This document shows, piece by piece, positions 24,859-33,480 of a stretch of DNA of 64,000 nucleotides. Source of the stretch: AG-12 sp027339635. Its GTDB lineage: Bacteria; Chloroflexota; Dormibacteria; Aeolococcales; Bog-877. The notes under the pieces were generated by a model that saw only the letters and a list, made by a program, of their open reading frames with translations, was not told the DNA's origin and ran no database searches. The translations under genes and the position numbers were made by a program. The DNA lies in NCBI GenBank assembly GCA_027339635.1, contig DAHWNZ010000003.1, positions 1 through 64,000 of the forward strand, in the 5' to 3' direction. Positions within the stretch are counted from its first letter, which is position 1. Each line of letters starts with the position of its first letter.

Positions 24859-26438
24859 GCGACCCGACGTTGGTTCCACATCCCGATCAGACGGGCTCGG
24901 GGCTGCCTCTGCGGCCGTGGTACGGGGAGGACCCTTCAAGGCCCCCACCCGCCGACCCCGGGGAGCCGCCCTACACCCGGGGGATTCGCCGCGACGGGTA
25001 CCGCAAGCGGCTCTGGACGATGCGCCAGTACGCCGGTTTCGGGTCCGCGGTGGAGACCAACCGAAGGTTCCGATACCTGTTGGAGCGGGGTCAGACGGGC
25101 CTTTCTGTAGCCTTCGACCTCCCCACCCAGATGGGCTACGACTCCGATGCGGAGATATCCAGAGGAGAAGTGGGGAAGGTCGGTGTTCCGGTCGATCACC
25201 TGGGCGACATGCGGCTCCTGCTCGCCGACCTCCCTCTCGGACAGGTGACGACCTCAATGACCATCACCGCCCCCGCCAGCATCCTTCTCCTGCTCTCCCA
25301 GCTGGTCGGATTGGAACGGGGGGTGGGCGGTCCCGAGCTGGGGGGCACGATTCAGAACGACATCCTGAAGGAGTACGCGGCGCGGGGCACCTACATCTTT
25401 CCCCCTCGCCCCAGCATGCGTCTGGTGACCGACACCCTGCGGTACTGCCGTCAGGAGCTGCCCCGGTGGAATCCCATCTCGATCTCCGGCTACCACATCC
25501 GTGAAGCAGGGGCCACCGCCGCTCAGGAGCTCGCGTTTGCGCTCAGCAATGGGGTCGCCTATGTGGAGGCAGCCCTCGGCGCCGGGCTTGGGCTGGCGGA
25601 TTTCGCCCCCCGGCTGAGCTTCTTCTTCAACGTCGACAACGACCTCTTCGAAGAGGTCTCCAAGTTCAGGGCGGCCCGCACCCTGTGGGCGCGGCTCATG
25701 AGGGATCGCTTTGGCGCCACCGACCCTCGCTGTCTCCAACTCCGGTTCCATGCCCAGACGGCGGGGGCGACGCTCACTGCCCAGCAGCCGCTCAACAACG
25801 TCATCCGGGTCTCGCTCCAGGCCCTGGCCGCCGTTCTGGGCGGGGCCCAATCACTGCACACAAACTCCTATGACGAAGCGCTGGCCCTGCCGTCCGAGCA
25901 GGCCGCCACCCTGGCCCTGCGGACGCAACAGGTGATCGCCTTCGAATCAGGGGTCGCAAGGGTCGCCGACCCTTTGGGCGGGTCGCACCTGGTCGAATCG
26001 CTCACCGAACAGCTTGTGATCGAGGCATCCACTCTGATCTCCGAGGTGGACGCCCGCGGGGGGGCGGTGGCGGCCATAGAGACCGGCTTCTATCAGGACC
26101 AGATCCAGGAGTCTTCCTACCACCACCAGCAGATGGTGGAGTCGGGCCAGGAGGTGGTCGTGGGAGTCAACCGGTTCCAGGACGCCGCGCCGGTGGAGGT
26201 GCCGTTGCTCAGGGTCGATCCGGACCTTGAGCGAGACCAGCTGCGGCGGTTGGCCGAGCACAAGCGCACCCGGTCCCTTTCCGCTGTGACCCGCAGGCTG
26301 TCCCTGGTGTCGAGGGCCGCCGCGGGAGACGAGAACCTCCTCTGGCCGATGCGCGACGCTCTCGTCGCGGGCGCCACGGTGGGCGAGCTCTGCCAGAGTC
26401 TGCGCGAGGTGTTCGGGGTTTGGCGACCCCGCGGGTGA
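24855..26438 (+). CDS. mutA: Methylmalonyl-CoA mutase large (catalytic) subunit without B12 domain
   Basis: Adenosylcobalamin-dependent rearrangement of (R)-methylmalonyl-CoA to succinyl-CoA. The 527-residue chain has the substrate TIM barrel (PYTRGI, WTMRQYAGFGSAVETN, GLSVAFDLPTQMGYDSD, ISISGYHIREAGA) but ends before the cobalamin domain. Diagnostic residues: Tyr59 and Arg177, exactly 118 apart and placed like Tyr89 and Arg207 of the Propionibacterium enzyme, which read the methylmalonyl carboxylate; the catalytic His is His214. It therefore reads as a true methylmalonyl-CoA mutase. It is coupled to the epimerase gene. It needs a separate B12 subunit; the only one in the window is at 52975. 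Confidence 0.9.
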   Translation: MSDPTLVPHPDQTGSGLPLRPWYGEDPSRPPPADPGEPPYTRGIRRDGYRKRLWTMRQYAGFGSAVETNRRFRYLLERGQTGLSVAFDLPTQMGYDSDAEISRGEVGKVGVPVDHLGDMRLLLADLPLGQVTTSMTITAPASILLLLSQLVGLERGVGGPELGGTIQNDILKEYAARGTYIFPPRPSMRLVTDTLRYCRQELPRWNPISISGYHIREAGATAAQELAFALSNGVAYVEAALGAGLGLADFAPRLSFFFNVDNDLFEEVSKFRAARTLWARLMRDRFGATDPRCLQLRFHAQTAGATLTAQQPLNNVIRVSLQALAAVLGGAQSLHTNSYDEALALPSEQAATLALRTQQVIAFESGVARVADPLGGSHLVESLTEQLVIEASTLISEVDARGGAVAAIETGFYQDQIQESSYHHQQMVESGQEVVVGVNRFQDAAPVEVPLLRVDPDLERDQLRRLAEHKRTRSLSAVTRRLSLVSRAAAGDENLLWPMRDALVAGATVGELCQSLREVFGVWRPRG

Positions 26439-26445
26439 TTCCGGC

Positions 26446-28725
26446 TTAGGCCGTTTTGCAAGCGGGTCGGCGTCCCGGCGGGAGCGTGGCGGCATCCTGG
26501 TCTCTGCCCAGCAACGCCGCGCAGTCGGCGGCCGGCAGGGGCTTGGAGTAGAGAAATCCCTGGACGATCTCGCATCCGAACCGACGTAGAGACGCCTCCT
26601 GCGCCCGGGTCTCTACCCCCTCGGCCACGACCTCCAGGTGCAGCTCGCGGCCAACCGACAGGAATGCCCGCACCACGGCCGCGCTGCGCTGATCCTCGGG
26701 CAGCCCCATGATGAACAGCCGATCGACCTTCAGGATCCTGATCGGCAGCTCCACCAACCGAGCCAGAGTCGACTGCCCCGCCCCGACGTCATCGAGGGCG
26801 GTCAGGACCCCTTGAACCGCCAGCTCGCCGACCGCGTGGGCCACCTTGGACTGCATCTCCTCCCGCAGCTCGAACTCGGTGATCTCCACCACCATCCGGT
26901 CGTAAGGGATCCCCCAATGGTCCAGGGCGGCGAGCAGCCGGCGGGCGAAGAACGGTTCGGTGAGCTGCTCGGGCACGAAGTTGACCCCCAGCTTGAGGTC
27001 TTCCAGACCTTGCTCTCGCCAGGCCGCGAAGTCCTCCAGCGCCTGGCCGAGCACCCAGTCGGTCAGCCGCTCCAGGGCGTGGAACCTCTTGGCGATCTCG
27101 ATGACGCGGGGCGGGGGCACCTGACCCAGGCGCGGATGATTCCAGCGCAGCAGCGCCTCGACTCCGGTGAAGCGCCCCTCCATCAGGTGCCAGATGGGCT
27201 GGTAGGCAAGGCCGAGGCCCGAGGTGTGAGGGGCTTCGAGGGCCGCCTCCAGCTCAGCGCCGAGGTGGAGGTCCGCCAGGGCTGTGTTGTGAAGCTCGGC
27301 TTCGAACATCCTCCAGGAGTTGCCTCCGGCGCGCTTGGCCGCGTACATGGCGGAGTCCGCTTCTCTGAGCAGGCTGTCCGGGGTGGAGTCGGGCCGACAG
27401 ACGGTGAGGCCCAGGCTCGCGGAGATCCGCAGCGCCTGCCCGCCGATCTCGACAGGCTCTGCGAAAGCGCTGAGCATGCGGGCGGCGACCCCGGGGCAGG
27501 CCAACTCCGAAATGGGCTCGATTACGGCCACCAGCTCGTCTCCTCCGTAGCGGGCCAGCAGATCCGAGGGGCGGACCAGAGCCCGCAGGCGCCGAGTCGC
27601 GACCCGCAGGAGCTCGTCCCCCGCGTCATGGCCGAGGGCGTCGTTGACCACCTTGGTTCCGTCGAGGTCGATGAACAGGACCGCAAGCACCCCGGCGCCG
27701 TGCCCGTCCGTGGTCGCCTCTGAGAGGCGCTGCTGCAGGCGCACACGGTTGGGCAGGCCGGTCAGGTCGTCGTGCTCGCTCTGGTGCCGCAGGCGCGCTT
27801 CGAAGTGGGCCCGGTCGGTCACATCACGCGCCGTCACCACCGAGCCCGGGGTGTCCGAGACGCCCCCCTCGAAGCTGTGGCGGCTGAGGGCCACCACCCG
27901 CGGCGGGGAGCCTTGGGGCAGGCGAACCGTCAGCTCCATCTGATCTCCGCGCCAGGCGGGGCGGGACCGTCGCCGACCCCGTCGGCCCCCTGCCGTTAGC
28001 AGGAGGTCGTCGATCGAGGTGCCCAGCAGTCCGGCGGGGAGCTGGCCGAAGAGTCCCGCGAACGCACGATTGGCGTAGCGGAGATCTCCTTCGTGGTCGA
28101 CCAGAGCCACCCCCTCGTGGACAGTCTCCACGATGTCCGAAAGAAGGTTGGCCCGGTCCTGTTCCAGGCGCTGACGGACCAGGCTCTGGCTGAGCGAGAG
28201 CTCGCGAGCCCTCGCCATGATCGCCGAGGCCGCCACCTCTCCCAGCAGGCGGAGCAGGTGCAGGCTGTGGCCAGAAAACCGTCCCGGCGAGCGGTGAAGG
28301 GCACCAAGCACCCCGAGGCAGGACCCGCTTATGGGATCCAGGATCGGGACCGCGACCGCGGATTCGCTGCCCCTGGGGGTCGTGACTGAGTGCAGGGCCT
28401 CTCTGGGCCGCACCAGACCGTCGCTCAAATTGGAGACCAGCACCTGCCGACGGTTCATCGCCACCCAGCCGCCAAGTCCGGATTGCAGGGAGCGGACGGT
28501 ACCCACTGGCATGTTGGAGCGTCCGCTGGTGGCGGCAACCTCAGAGTCACCGCCTCCCCCCGTCACCAACAGGAGTCGGGCCGCGTCCGCGGCCGTGACC
28601 GCGCGGGCCGAGTCGACGATGGCCTGCAGGAGCCGTCTGGCGTCGGACGCCACGCTCGGGGCTCCGCCTGGGGCGGCTTCCTTGCCAGCGGGGCCAGCCG
28701 CGTCCCGAGCCACCTTCTCGCCCAC
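26446..28725 (-). CDS. GAF-PAS-GGDEF-EAL protein, cyclic-di-GMP synthesis and breakdown
   Basis: A 759-residue soluble sensor for c-di-GMP turnover. Order: GAF-like domain (about 15-185), PAS domain (about 195-310), GGDEF domain (about 320-480) and EAL domain (about 495-750). The GGDEF site reads ARYGGDELVAV, Leu replacing the usual Phe, and is preceded by an RPSD inhibitory site exactly five residues upstream, so cyclase activity is plausible. The EAL domain keeps GVEALLRW, the Asn of VNFVPEQL, the Glu of VVEITE, both Asp of LDDVGAG, the Lys of LKVDRLFI and AEGVET, so phosphodiesterase activity is likely. Start is uncertain: GTG 28725 lies 7 bases after a TACCCT box; an ATG at 28791 is the upstream limit. 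Confidence 0.88.
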   Translation of the reverse strand: MGEKVARDAAGPAGKEAAPGGAPSVASDARRLLQAIVDSARAVTAADAARLLLVTGGGGDSEVAATSGRSNMPVGTVRSLQSGLGGWVAMNRRQVLVSNLSDGLVRPREALHSVTTPRGSESAVAVPILDPISGSCLGVLGALHRSPGRFSGHSLHLLRLLGEVAASAIMARARELSLSQSLVRQRLEQDRANLLSDIVETVHEGVALVDHEGDLRYANRAFAGLFGQLPAGLLGTSIDDLLLTAGGRRGRRRSRPAWRGDQMELTVRLPQGSPPRVVALSRHSFEGGVSDTPGSVVTARDVTDRAHFEARLRHQSEHDDLTGLPNRVRLQQRLSEATTDGHGAGVLAVLFIDLDGTKVVNDALGHDAGDELLRVATRRLRALVRPSDLLARYGGDELVAVIEPISELACPGVAARMLSAFAEPVEIGGQALRISASLGLTVCRPDSTPDSLLREADSAMYAAKRAGGNSWRMFEAELHNTALADLHLGAELEAALEAPHTSGLGLAYQPIWHLMEGRFTGVEALLRWNHPRLGQVPPPRVIEIAKRFHALERLTDWVLGQALEDFAAWREQGLEDLKLGVNFVPEQLTEPFFARRLLAALDHWGIPYDRMVVEITEFELREEMQSKVAHAVGELAVQGVLTALDDVGAGQSTLARLVELPIRILKVDRLFIMGLPEDQRSAAVVRAFLSVGRELHLEVVAEGVETRAQEASLRRFGCEIVQGFLYSKPLPAADCAALLGRDQDAATLPPGRRPACKTA

Positions 28726-28817
28726 GGTGCCAAGGGTATTGGCCCAATGGCATGGCGGGGTCCCGGTCACCGCTTTGCGACACCTCTGCAAAGCTCTGGG
28801 TGAAGTCTCTCCCAGGG

Positions 28818-29669
28818 CTACGACTTCGCCTGCAGAGTCCCTCCCAGCACGCTGCGGAACCGGATGTCGTGGTAGATCTTGGCGGTCAGCGGGCGGCGGC
28901 CACGGCCAGCCTTAAGGAAGGCGAAGGCTGCCACGACCGCTCCCAGGGGTGGACCGACGAAATACACCCACAGCAGGTGGTAGTCGCCCACCACCACCGC
29001 CGGTCCCAGGCTGCGAGCCGGGTTCAGGCTGCAGTCGGTGTAGGGGGCGCCCTGCCAGACGAGAAGCGCGATCACGATCCAGAGCACCACAGGGGTGTAC
29101 CGAGCTGACCTGGACCAGGACGTGCATCCGAAGATGGCGACCACCAGGATCCCGGTCATGAGGGCCTCGATGCCAACTGCCGCCGGGGGCGAGACTCCGT
29201 GCTGGGGCAGTGTCAATCCGTCCTGGACCGAGGCGGCGACGCCGCCCCACAGGAGGTGCAGCACCAGGTCTCCCAGGACAGCTCCCGTGAACTGTCCCAG
29301 CCAGTAGCCCAGGAGGTCCCATCGGGAGATGTGCCCGCCGACCCAGAAGGCCAGGGTGACGCTGGGGTTGACGTGGGCGCCGCTCAGGCGTCCGAAGCGG
29401 GTGATCGCGACCAGGCTGCCACAGCCCGCGAAGAGCAACCCTGTGAGGAGCAGGCGCAGGCTGGTGGAGGGGATGAGAGAGGGCATCGGAGCCCCCCTGC
29501 CGAAGTCCAGACACACGGCGCTGAGGCCCCCAAGGACCAGCAAAAAAGTGCCCAGGCACTCAGCTCCCCACTCGGGCAGGTGCCAGCCCTGGGCCGGCGG
29601 CCGTTGCAGCGATGGGGCCTGGGCGCTCTGCCAGACCGACCTGAGCCAGCGGCCGGCCCCGTCCCCCAT
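28818..29669 (-). CDS. Aquaporin (MIP family), water-channel type
   Basis: This is a six-helix channel with the two half-helix motifs SGAHVNPSVTLAFW (NPS variant of the first NPA) and CSLNPARSLGPAVV (second NPA). Ser after NPAR, rather than the Asp seen in glycerol facilitators, points to the AqpZ-like water branch. ATG 29669 is used, giving 283 residues; the first 40 are Arg/Pro-rich and poorly conserved and there is no clear ribosome binding site, so the start may differ. It is divergent from the carboxylase gene. Confidence 0.85.
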   Translation of the reverse strand: MGDGAGRWLRSVWQSAQAPSLQRPPAQGWHLPEWGAECLGTFLLVLGGLSAVCLDFGRGAPMPSLIPSTSLRLLLTGLLFAGCGSLVAITRFGRLSGAHVNPSVTLAFWVGGHISRWDLLGYWLGQFTGAVLGDLVLHLLWGGVAASVQDGLTLPQHGVSPPAAVGIEALMTGILVVAIFGCTSWSRSARYTPVVLWIVIALLVWQGAPYTDCSLNPARSLGPAVVVGDYHLLWVYFVGPPLGAVVAAFAFLKAGRGRRPLTAKIYHDIRFRSVLGGTLQAKS

Positions 29670-29716
29670 GAGGGTCACGGTGGCCCGAGGGGGGCGGGAT
29701 GGGAGAAGATGGGCGA

Positions 29717-31321
29717 ATGCTCCCAAAGGATGCGGACGAGAACGGCGGCGCGATGCCCGCGGGCAGGGTGGTGCGGGAGCCCGGCGCCAACGAGCGCCTG
29801 ATCAACCATCTACGCAAGCGCCGCCATGACGTAGTCCATCGCGGGGGCGAGCCGGAGCGCTCGCAGCGGCGCAAGGGGCGGCTGACCGCGAGAGAGCGCA
29901 TTCGCCGCCTGCTGGACCCGGACAGCTTCACCGAGCTCGACGCCTTCGTGGTGCACCGCTCGGAGCAGTTCGACATGGCGGACCGACGGGTGCCGGGAGA
30001 TGGGGTGGTCACCGGGTTCGGGAGGATAGCCGGGCGCCAGGTGTTTGTTTTCTCGCACGACGCTTCCTTCATGGGGGGGTCGTTGGGAGAGGCGTTCGCC
30101 GAGAAGGTGGTCAAGGTCATGGACATGGCGGAGCGCACCGGGTCTCCCCTGATTGGCATCAACGATAGCGCCGGAGCAAGGATCCAGGAGGGCGTGGTCT
30201 CGCTGGCGGGCTATGCGGACATCTTCTACCGCAACGTGAGGTGCAGCGGGGTGGTTCCCCAGCTCTCGGTGATCGCCGGACCCTGCACCGGGGGCGCGGT
30301 CTACTCGCCCGCGATCACCGACTTCACCTTCATGGTGCGGCGGGTGGGCTACATGTTCATCACCGGGCCCGAGGTGGTCAAGGTGACCACGGGTGAGGAT
30401 GTCGACTTCGAGCAGCTGGGGGGAGCCGACGTCCACTCCCAGCGCAGCGGGGTCGCTCACTTCGAAGCGGGGACGGAGGACGAGGCCTTCCAGCAGGTGC
30501 GCGAGCTGTTGGCCTTCCTGCCCCAGAATTCCGGCGAGGGCCCGCCCCTCTTGGCGACCGAGGATCCCCCGGACCGGTCGGATCAGGAGCTACAGGAGCT
30601 TATCCCGGAGAGTCACCGGGAGCCCTACGACATGCGTGAGGTGGTCCACCGGGTGGTCGACGACGGGGCGTTCCTGGAGGTGCAGCCCCTATTCGCGCCC
30701 AACCTGGTCGTGGGCTTCGCCCACCTCGACGGGGTGAGCGTCGGGGTGGTGGCCAACCAGCCCAAGCACCTGGCCGGGGCCCTCGACATTGGCGCATCTG
30801 TCAAGGGGGCGCGCTTCGTGCGCTTCTGCGACGCGTTCAACATCCCGCTTGTGACCTTCGTCGATGTGCCAGGCTTCCTGCCCGGCACCGATCAGGAGTA
30901 CGGAGGGATCATCCGCCACGGGGCTAAGCTCCTCTACGCCTATGCGGAGGCGACGGTACCCAAGCTGACGGTGATAACCCGCAAGGCGTACGGGGGCGCC
31001 TACGACGTCATGTGCAGCAAGCATCTGGGGGCCGACTACAATGCGGCCTGGCCGACCGCCGAGATCGCGGTCATGGGCGCCGAGGGGGCGGTCCGCTTCC
31101 TGCGCCGGCAGGACAGCCGGTCCCGGCCCAGATCCGAGGCGGAGCTGATAGCCGACTACCGGGAGCAGTTCGCCAACCCGTACCACGCGGCCGAGCGAGG
31201 CTATGTCGACGACATCATCGAGCCGCGCCAGACCCGCCCAAGTCTGATCAGGGCACTGCACATGGCAAGGACCAAGCAGGTGCAGGGGCCCAGGCGCCGC
31301 CACGGGAACATCCCCCTCTGA
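29717..31321 (+). CDS. pccB: Acyl-CoA carboxylase beta chain, propionyl-CoA type
   Basis: The carboxyltransferase subunit moves CO2 from biotin to propionyl-CoA, giving (S)-methylmalonyl-CoA. The 534-residue protein has GRLTARERIRRLLDPDSF, FSHDASFMGGSLGE, INDSAGARIQEGV, GPCTGGAVYSPA, and VDVPGFLPGTDQEYGGIIRHG. The specificity position in KAYGGAYDVMCSKH is Asp (about 428), as in propionyl-CoA carboxylases; acetyl-CoA enzymes have Ile there. ATG 29717 is chosen because GGGAGAAG lies upstream; an ATG at 29699 is possible. The biotin carboxylase/carrier alpha chain is not in the window. Epimerase, mutase and SucCD nearby complete the route to succinate. Confidence 0.9.
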   Translation: MLPKDADENGGAMPAGRVVREPGANERLINHLRKRRHDVVHRGGEPERSQRRKGRLTARERIRRLLDPDSFTELDAFVVHRSEQFDMADRRVPGDGVVTGFGRIAGRQVFVFSHDASFMGGSLGEAFAEKVVKVMDMAERTGSPLIGINDSAGARIQEGVVSLAGYADIFYRNVRCSGVVPQLSVIAGPCTGGAVYSPAITDFTFMVRRVGYMFITGPEVVKVTTGEDVDFEQLGGADVHSQRSGVAHFEAGTEDEAFQQVRELLAFLPQNSGEGPPLLATEDPPDRSDQELQELIPESHREPYDMREVVHRVVDDGAFLEVQPLFAPNLVVGFAHLDGVSVGVVANQPKHLAGALDIGASVKGARFVRFCDAFNIPLVTFVDVPGFLPGTDQEYGGIIRHGAKLLYAYAEATVPKLTVITRKAYGGAYDVMCSKHLGADYNAAWPTAEIAVMGAEGAVRFLRRQDSRSRPRSEAELIADYREQFANPYHAAERGYVDDIIEPRQTRPSLIRALHMARTKQVQGPRRRHGNIPL

Positions 31322-31352
31322 GAGGGGGCGGGGGCGGGCGGCGCGCGAGCCA

Positions 31353-31358
31353 TAAACT
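31353..31358 (+). promoter_or_regulatory. Possible -10 element of sucCD
   Basis: TAAACT lies in the 85-bp gap between the carboxylase and sucC, about 50 bp before the start codon. No convincing -35 is seen. Confidence 0.3.
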
Positions 31359-31406
31359 CTACTGGTCACAGATATGGCCGGTCCAGCCGGCCCACAGGAG
31401 GTGCCA

Positions 31407-32591
31407 GTGAAGCTCCTGGAGCACCAAGCTAAGTCTCAGTTTCGGCAGGTCGGGATCGCCTGCCCCATGGGCCGAGTCGCCCACTCCCCTGAGGAGGCCG
31501 CCAGCGCCGCTCGCGAGTTTGGTCGCGTGGTGGTGAAGGCCCAGGTCCCCATCGGGGGAAGGGGCAAGGCCGGTGGGGTCAAGCTGGCGGCGGGCGAGCA
31601 GGAGGCGCGCCAGGCGGCAGCCCAGATCCTGGGAATGGAGATCAGGGGGTTCACGGTACCCGCCGTCCTCTGCGAAGAGGCGCTTGAGATCTCCCAGGAG
31701 CTCTACCTGGGGGTGGCGCTGGACCGGGATCGGCGCAGCCTGGTGGTGATGCTCTCCTTCGCCGGTGGGATGGAGATCGAGGAGGTCGCCGAGACCTCGC
31801 CCGAGAAGATAGCCAAGCTGTGGCCGGACCCATTTCGTGGACCTCTCGCTTACGAGGTGAGGCAGCTGGCTCTCGACGCCCTGGCGGCGGTGGGCGGCGA
31901 GTCTCGCCTGCCCAAGGCGAAGCTTCTGGCCCAGCTGGTGCCTCTGGTCCAGAGCCTCTATGGACTCTGCCAGCGTCTGGACGCGACCTTGTGCGAGATC
32001 AACCCGCTGGTGGTGACACGAGAGCAGGTTCTGATCGCGGGCGACGGTAAGGTCGAGATCGATCAGAATGCCGAATTTCGCCACCACGATCTCGTTAAGG
32101 AACTCGGCGCAGACCAGGACGCGGCCTCCAGCGGGGACGACCCCCTGGAGGTGGAGGCCAAGCGCCGAGGGCTCACCTACGTCCACCTCGGGGGGGACAT
32201 CGGGGTGGTTGGCAACGGGGCGGGCCTCGTGATGAACACCCTGGACCTGGTCAAGCAGCACGGCGGTGAGCCCGCCAATTTCCTGGACATCGGCGGAGGC
32301 GCCAAGGCGGAGGTGGTGCGCAACGCGCTGGAGATGGTCTTGCTGGACCCGGCCGTGCGAGGGATATTCGTCAACATCTTCGGGGGCATAACCCGCGGGG
32401 ACGAGGTCGCCAACGGGGTGATCGCGGCCCGCGACCAGCTCGGCATCACCCTTCCCCTGGTGGTCCGCATGACGGGAACCAGGGAGGAGGAGGGCCGCCG
32501 GATATTGGAGGCGGCGGGGATCGTGCCCGCGGTGTCCGCCCCCGAGGCAGCCCAGAAGATAGTCGACCTGGTCAAGGAGGGGAGCCGATGA
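31407..32591 (+). CDS. sucC: Succinate--CoA ligase, beta subunit
   Basis: With SucD it converts succinyl-CoA to succinate with formation of ATP or GTP. The 394-residue protein has MKLLEHQAKSQFRQ at the start, an ATP-grasp domain (VVVKAQVPIGGRGKAGGVKL, LDATLCEINPLVV) and the C-terminal domain with NFLDIGGGAKAEVV and NIFGGITRGDEVANGV. GTG 31407 is preceded by AGGAGG four bases upstream and aligns with known SucC starts. SucD overlaps by four bases. Confidence 0.95.
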   Translation: MKLLEHQAKSQFRQVGIACPMGRVAHSPEEAASAAREFGRVVVKAQVPIGGRGKAGGVKLAAGEQEARQAAAQILGMEIRGFTVPAVLCEEALEISQELYLGVALDRDRRSLVVMLSFAGGMEIEEVAETSPEKIAKLWPDPFRGPLAYEVRQLALDALAAVGGESRLPKAKLLAQLVPLVQSLYGLCQRLDATLCEINPLVVTREQVLIAGDGKVEIDQNAEFRHHDLVKELGADQDAASSGDDPLEVEAKRRGLTYVHLGGDIGVVGNGAGLVMNTLDLVKQHGGEPANFLDIGGGAKAEVVRNALEMVLLDPAVRGIFVNIFGGITRGDEVANGVIAARDQLGITLPLVVRMTGTREEEGRRILEAAGIVPAVSAPEAAQKIVDLVKEGSR

Positions 32592-33475
32592 GCATCCTGT
32601 TGAACCGTGAGTCGAGGGTGGTCGTCCAGGGGATGACCGGCAGCGAAGGCAGCTTTCACACGCAGCAGATGCTCGATTTCGGCACCAAGGTGGTGGGCGG
32701 TGTGTCCCCGGGCAAGGGCGGCAGTAGGCATCTGGGGCTGCCGGTCTTCGACAGCGTGGCCGAGGCGGTCGGTGCCACTGGTGCCAATGTCTCGGCGGTC
32801 TTCGTGCCGCCCGCCTTTGCGGCCGACGCCATCATGGAGTCCGGCGCCGCCAAGGTGGAGCTGGTCGTCTGCATCACCGAGCTCATACCGGTCAACGACA
32901 TGATCCGCGCCAGGGCCATGCTCCAGACCCTTGGCACCCGGCTGGTCGGACCCAACTGCCCCGGGCTGATGTCGCCGGGCGAGAACGCCAAGGTCGGCAT
33001 CATCCCCAACCAGAACGGCAAGCCAGGGCCGGTCGGTATCGTCTCTCGGTCGGGGACTCTGACCTACGAGATCATGCAGGCCCTGGGACGCTCTGGCTAC
33101 GGGCAGTCGACCGCGGTCGGGATCGGCGGGGACCCCGTCCTGGGGCTCAGCTTCTCCGATGTCCTGGAGCTGTTCGCCGAAGATCCCAAGACCGAGCTGG
33201 TGGTGATGGCAGGAGAGATCGGCGGTGCCGACGAGGAGCGGGCCGCGGATCTCATCGGGCGCGGCTATCCCAAGCCGGTCGTGGGGTTCATCTCCGGTAG
33301 GACGGCGCCACCCGGCAAGCGCATGGGCCATGCTGGGGCGATCATCAGTGGCAACACCGGTTCTGCCCGCTCGAAGGTGGACGCGCTGGAAGCGGCCGGG
33401 GTCCGGGTGGCCGACACGATCGAGCAGATAGTCGACCTGGTGGCGCAGAGGCTCGGCGGAGAGCGGGAGGCCTGA
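32588..33475 (+). CDS. sucD: Succinate--CoA ligase, alpha subunit
   Basis: This subunit carries the CoA site and the phosphohistidine. The 295-residue protein begins SILLNRESRVVVQGMTGSEG, has VSPGKGG, LVGPNCPGLMSPGENAKVGI, VSRSGTLTYEIMQAL, and the active His in KRMGHAGAIISG (about residue 246). ATG 32588 overlaps the sucC stop (ATGA). An acyl-CoA dehydrogenase follows after five bases, so the operon extends into fatty-acid metabolism. Confidence 0.95.
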   Translation: MSILLNRESRVVVQGMTGSEGSFHTQQMLDFGTKVVGGVSPGKGGSRHLGLPVFDSVAEAVGATGANVSAVFVPPAFAADAIMESGAAKVELVVCITELIPVNDMIRARAMLQTLGTRLVGPNCPGLMSPGENAKVGIIPNQNGKPGPVGIVSRSGTLTYEIMQALGRSGYGQSTAVGIGGDPVLGLSFSDVLELFAEDPKTELVVMAGEIGGADEERAADLIGRGYPKPVVGFISGRTAPPGKRMGHAGAIISGNTGSARSKVDALEAAGVRVADTIEQIVDLVAQRLGGEREA

Positions 33476-33480
33476 GCGAG

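Noticed and set aside
26638..27723. Plus-strand frame of 361 codons inside the GGDEF-EAL gene
   Set aside because: Antisense shadow of a gene with clear domain motifs.
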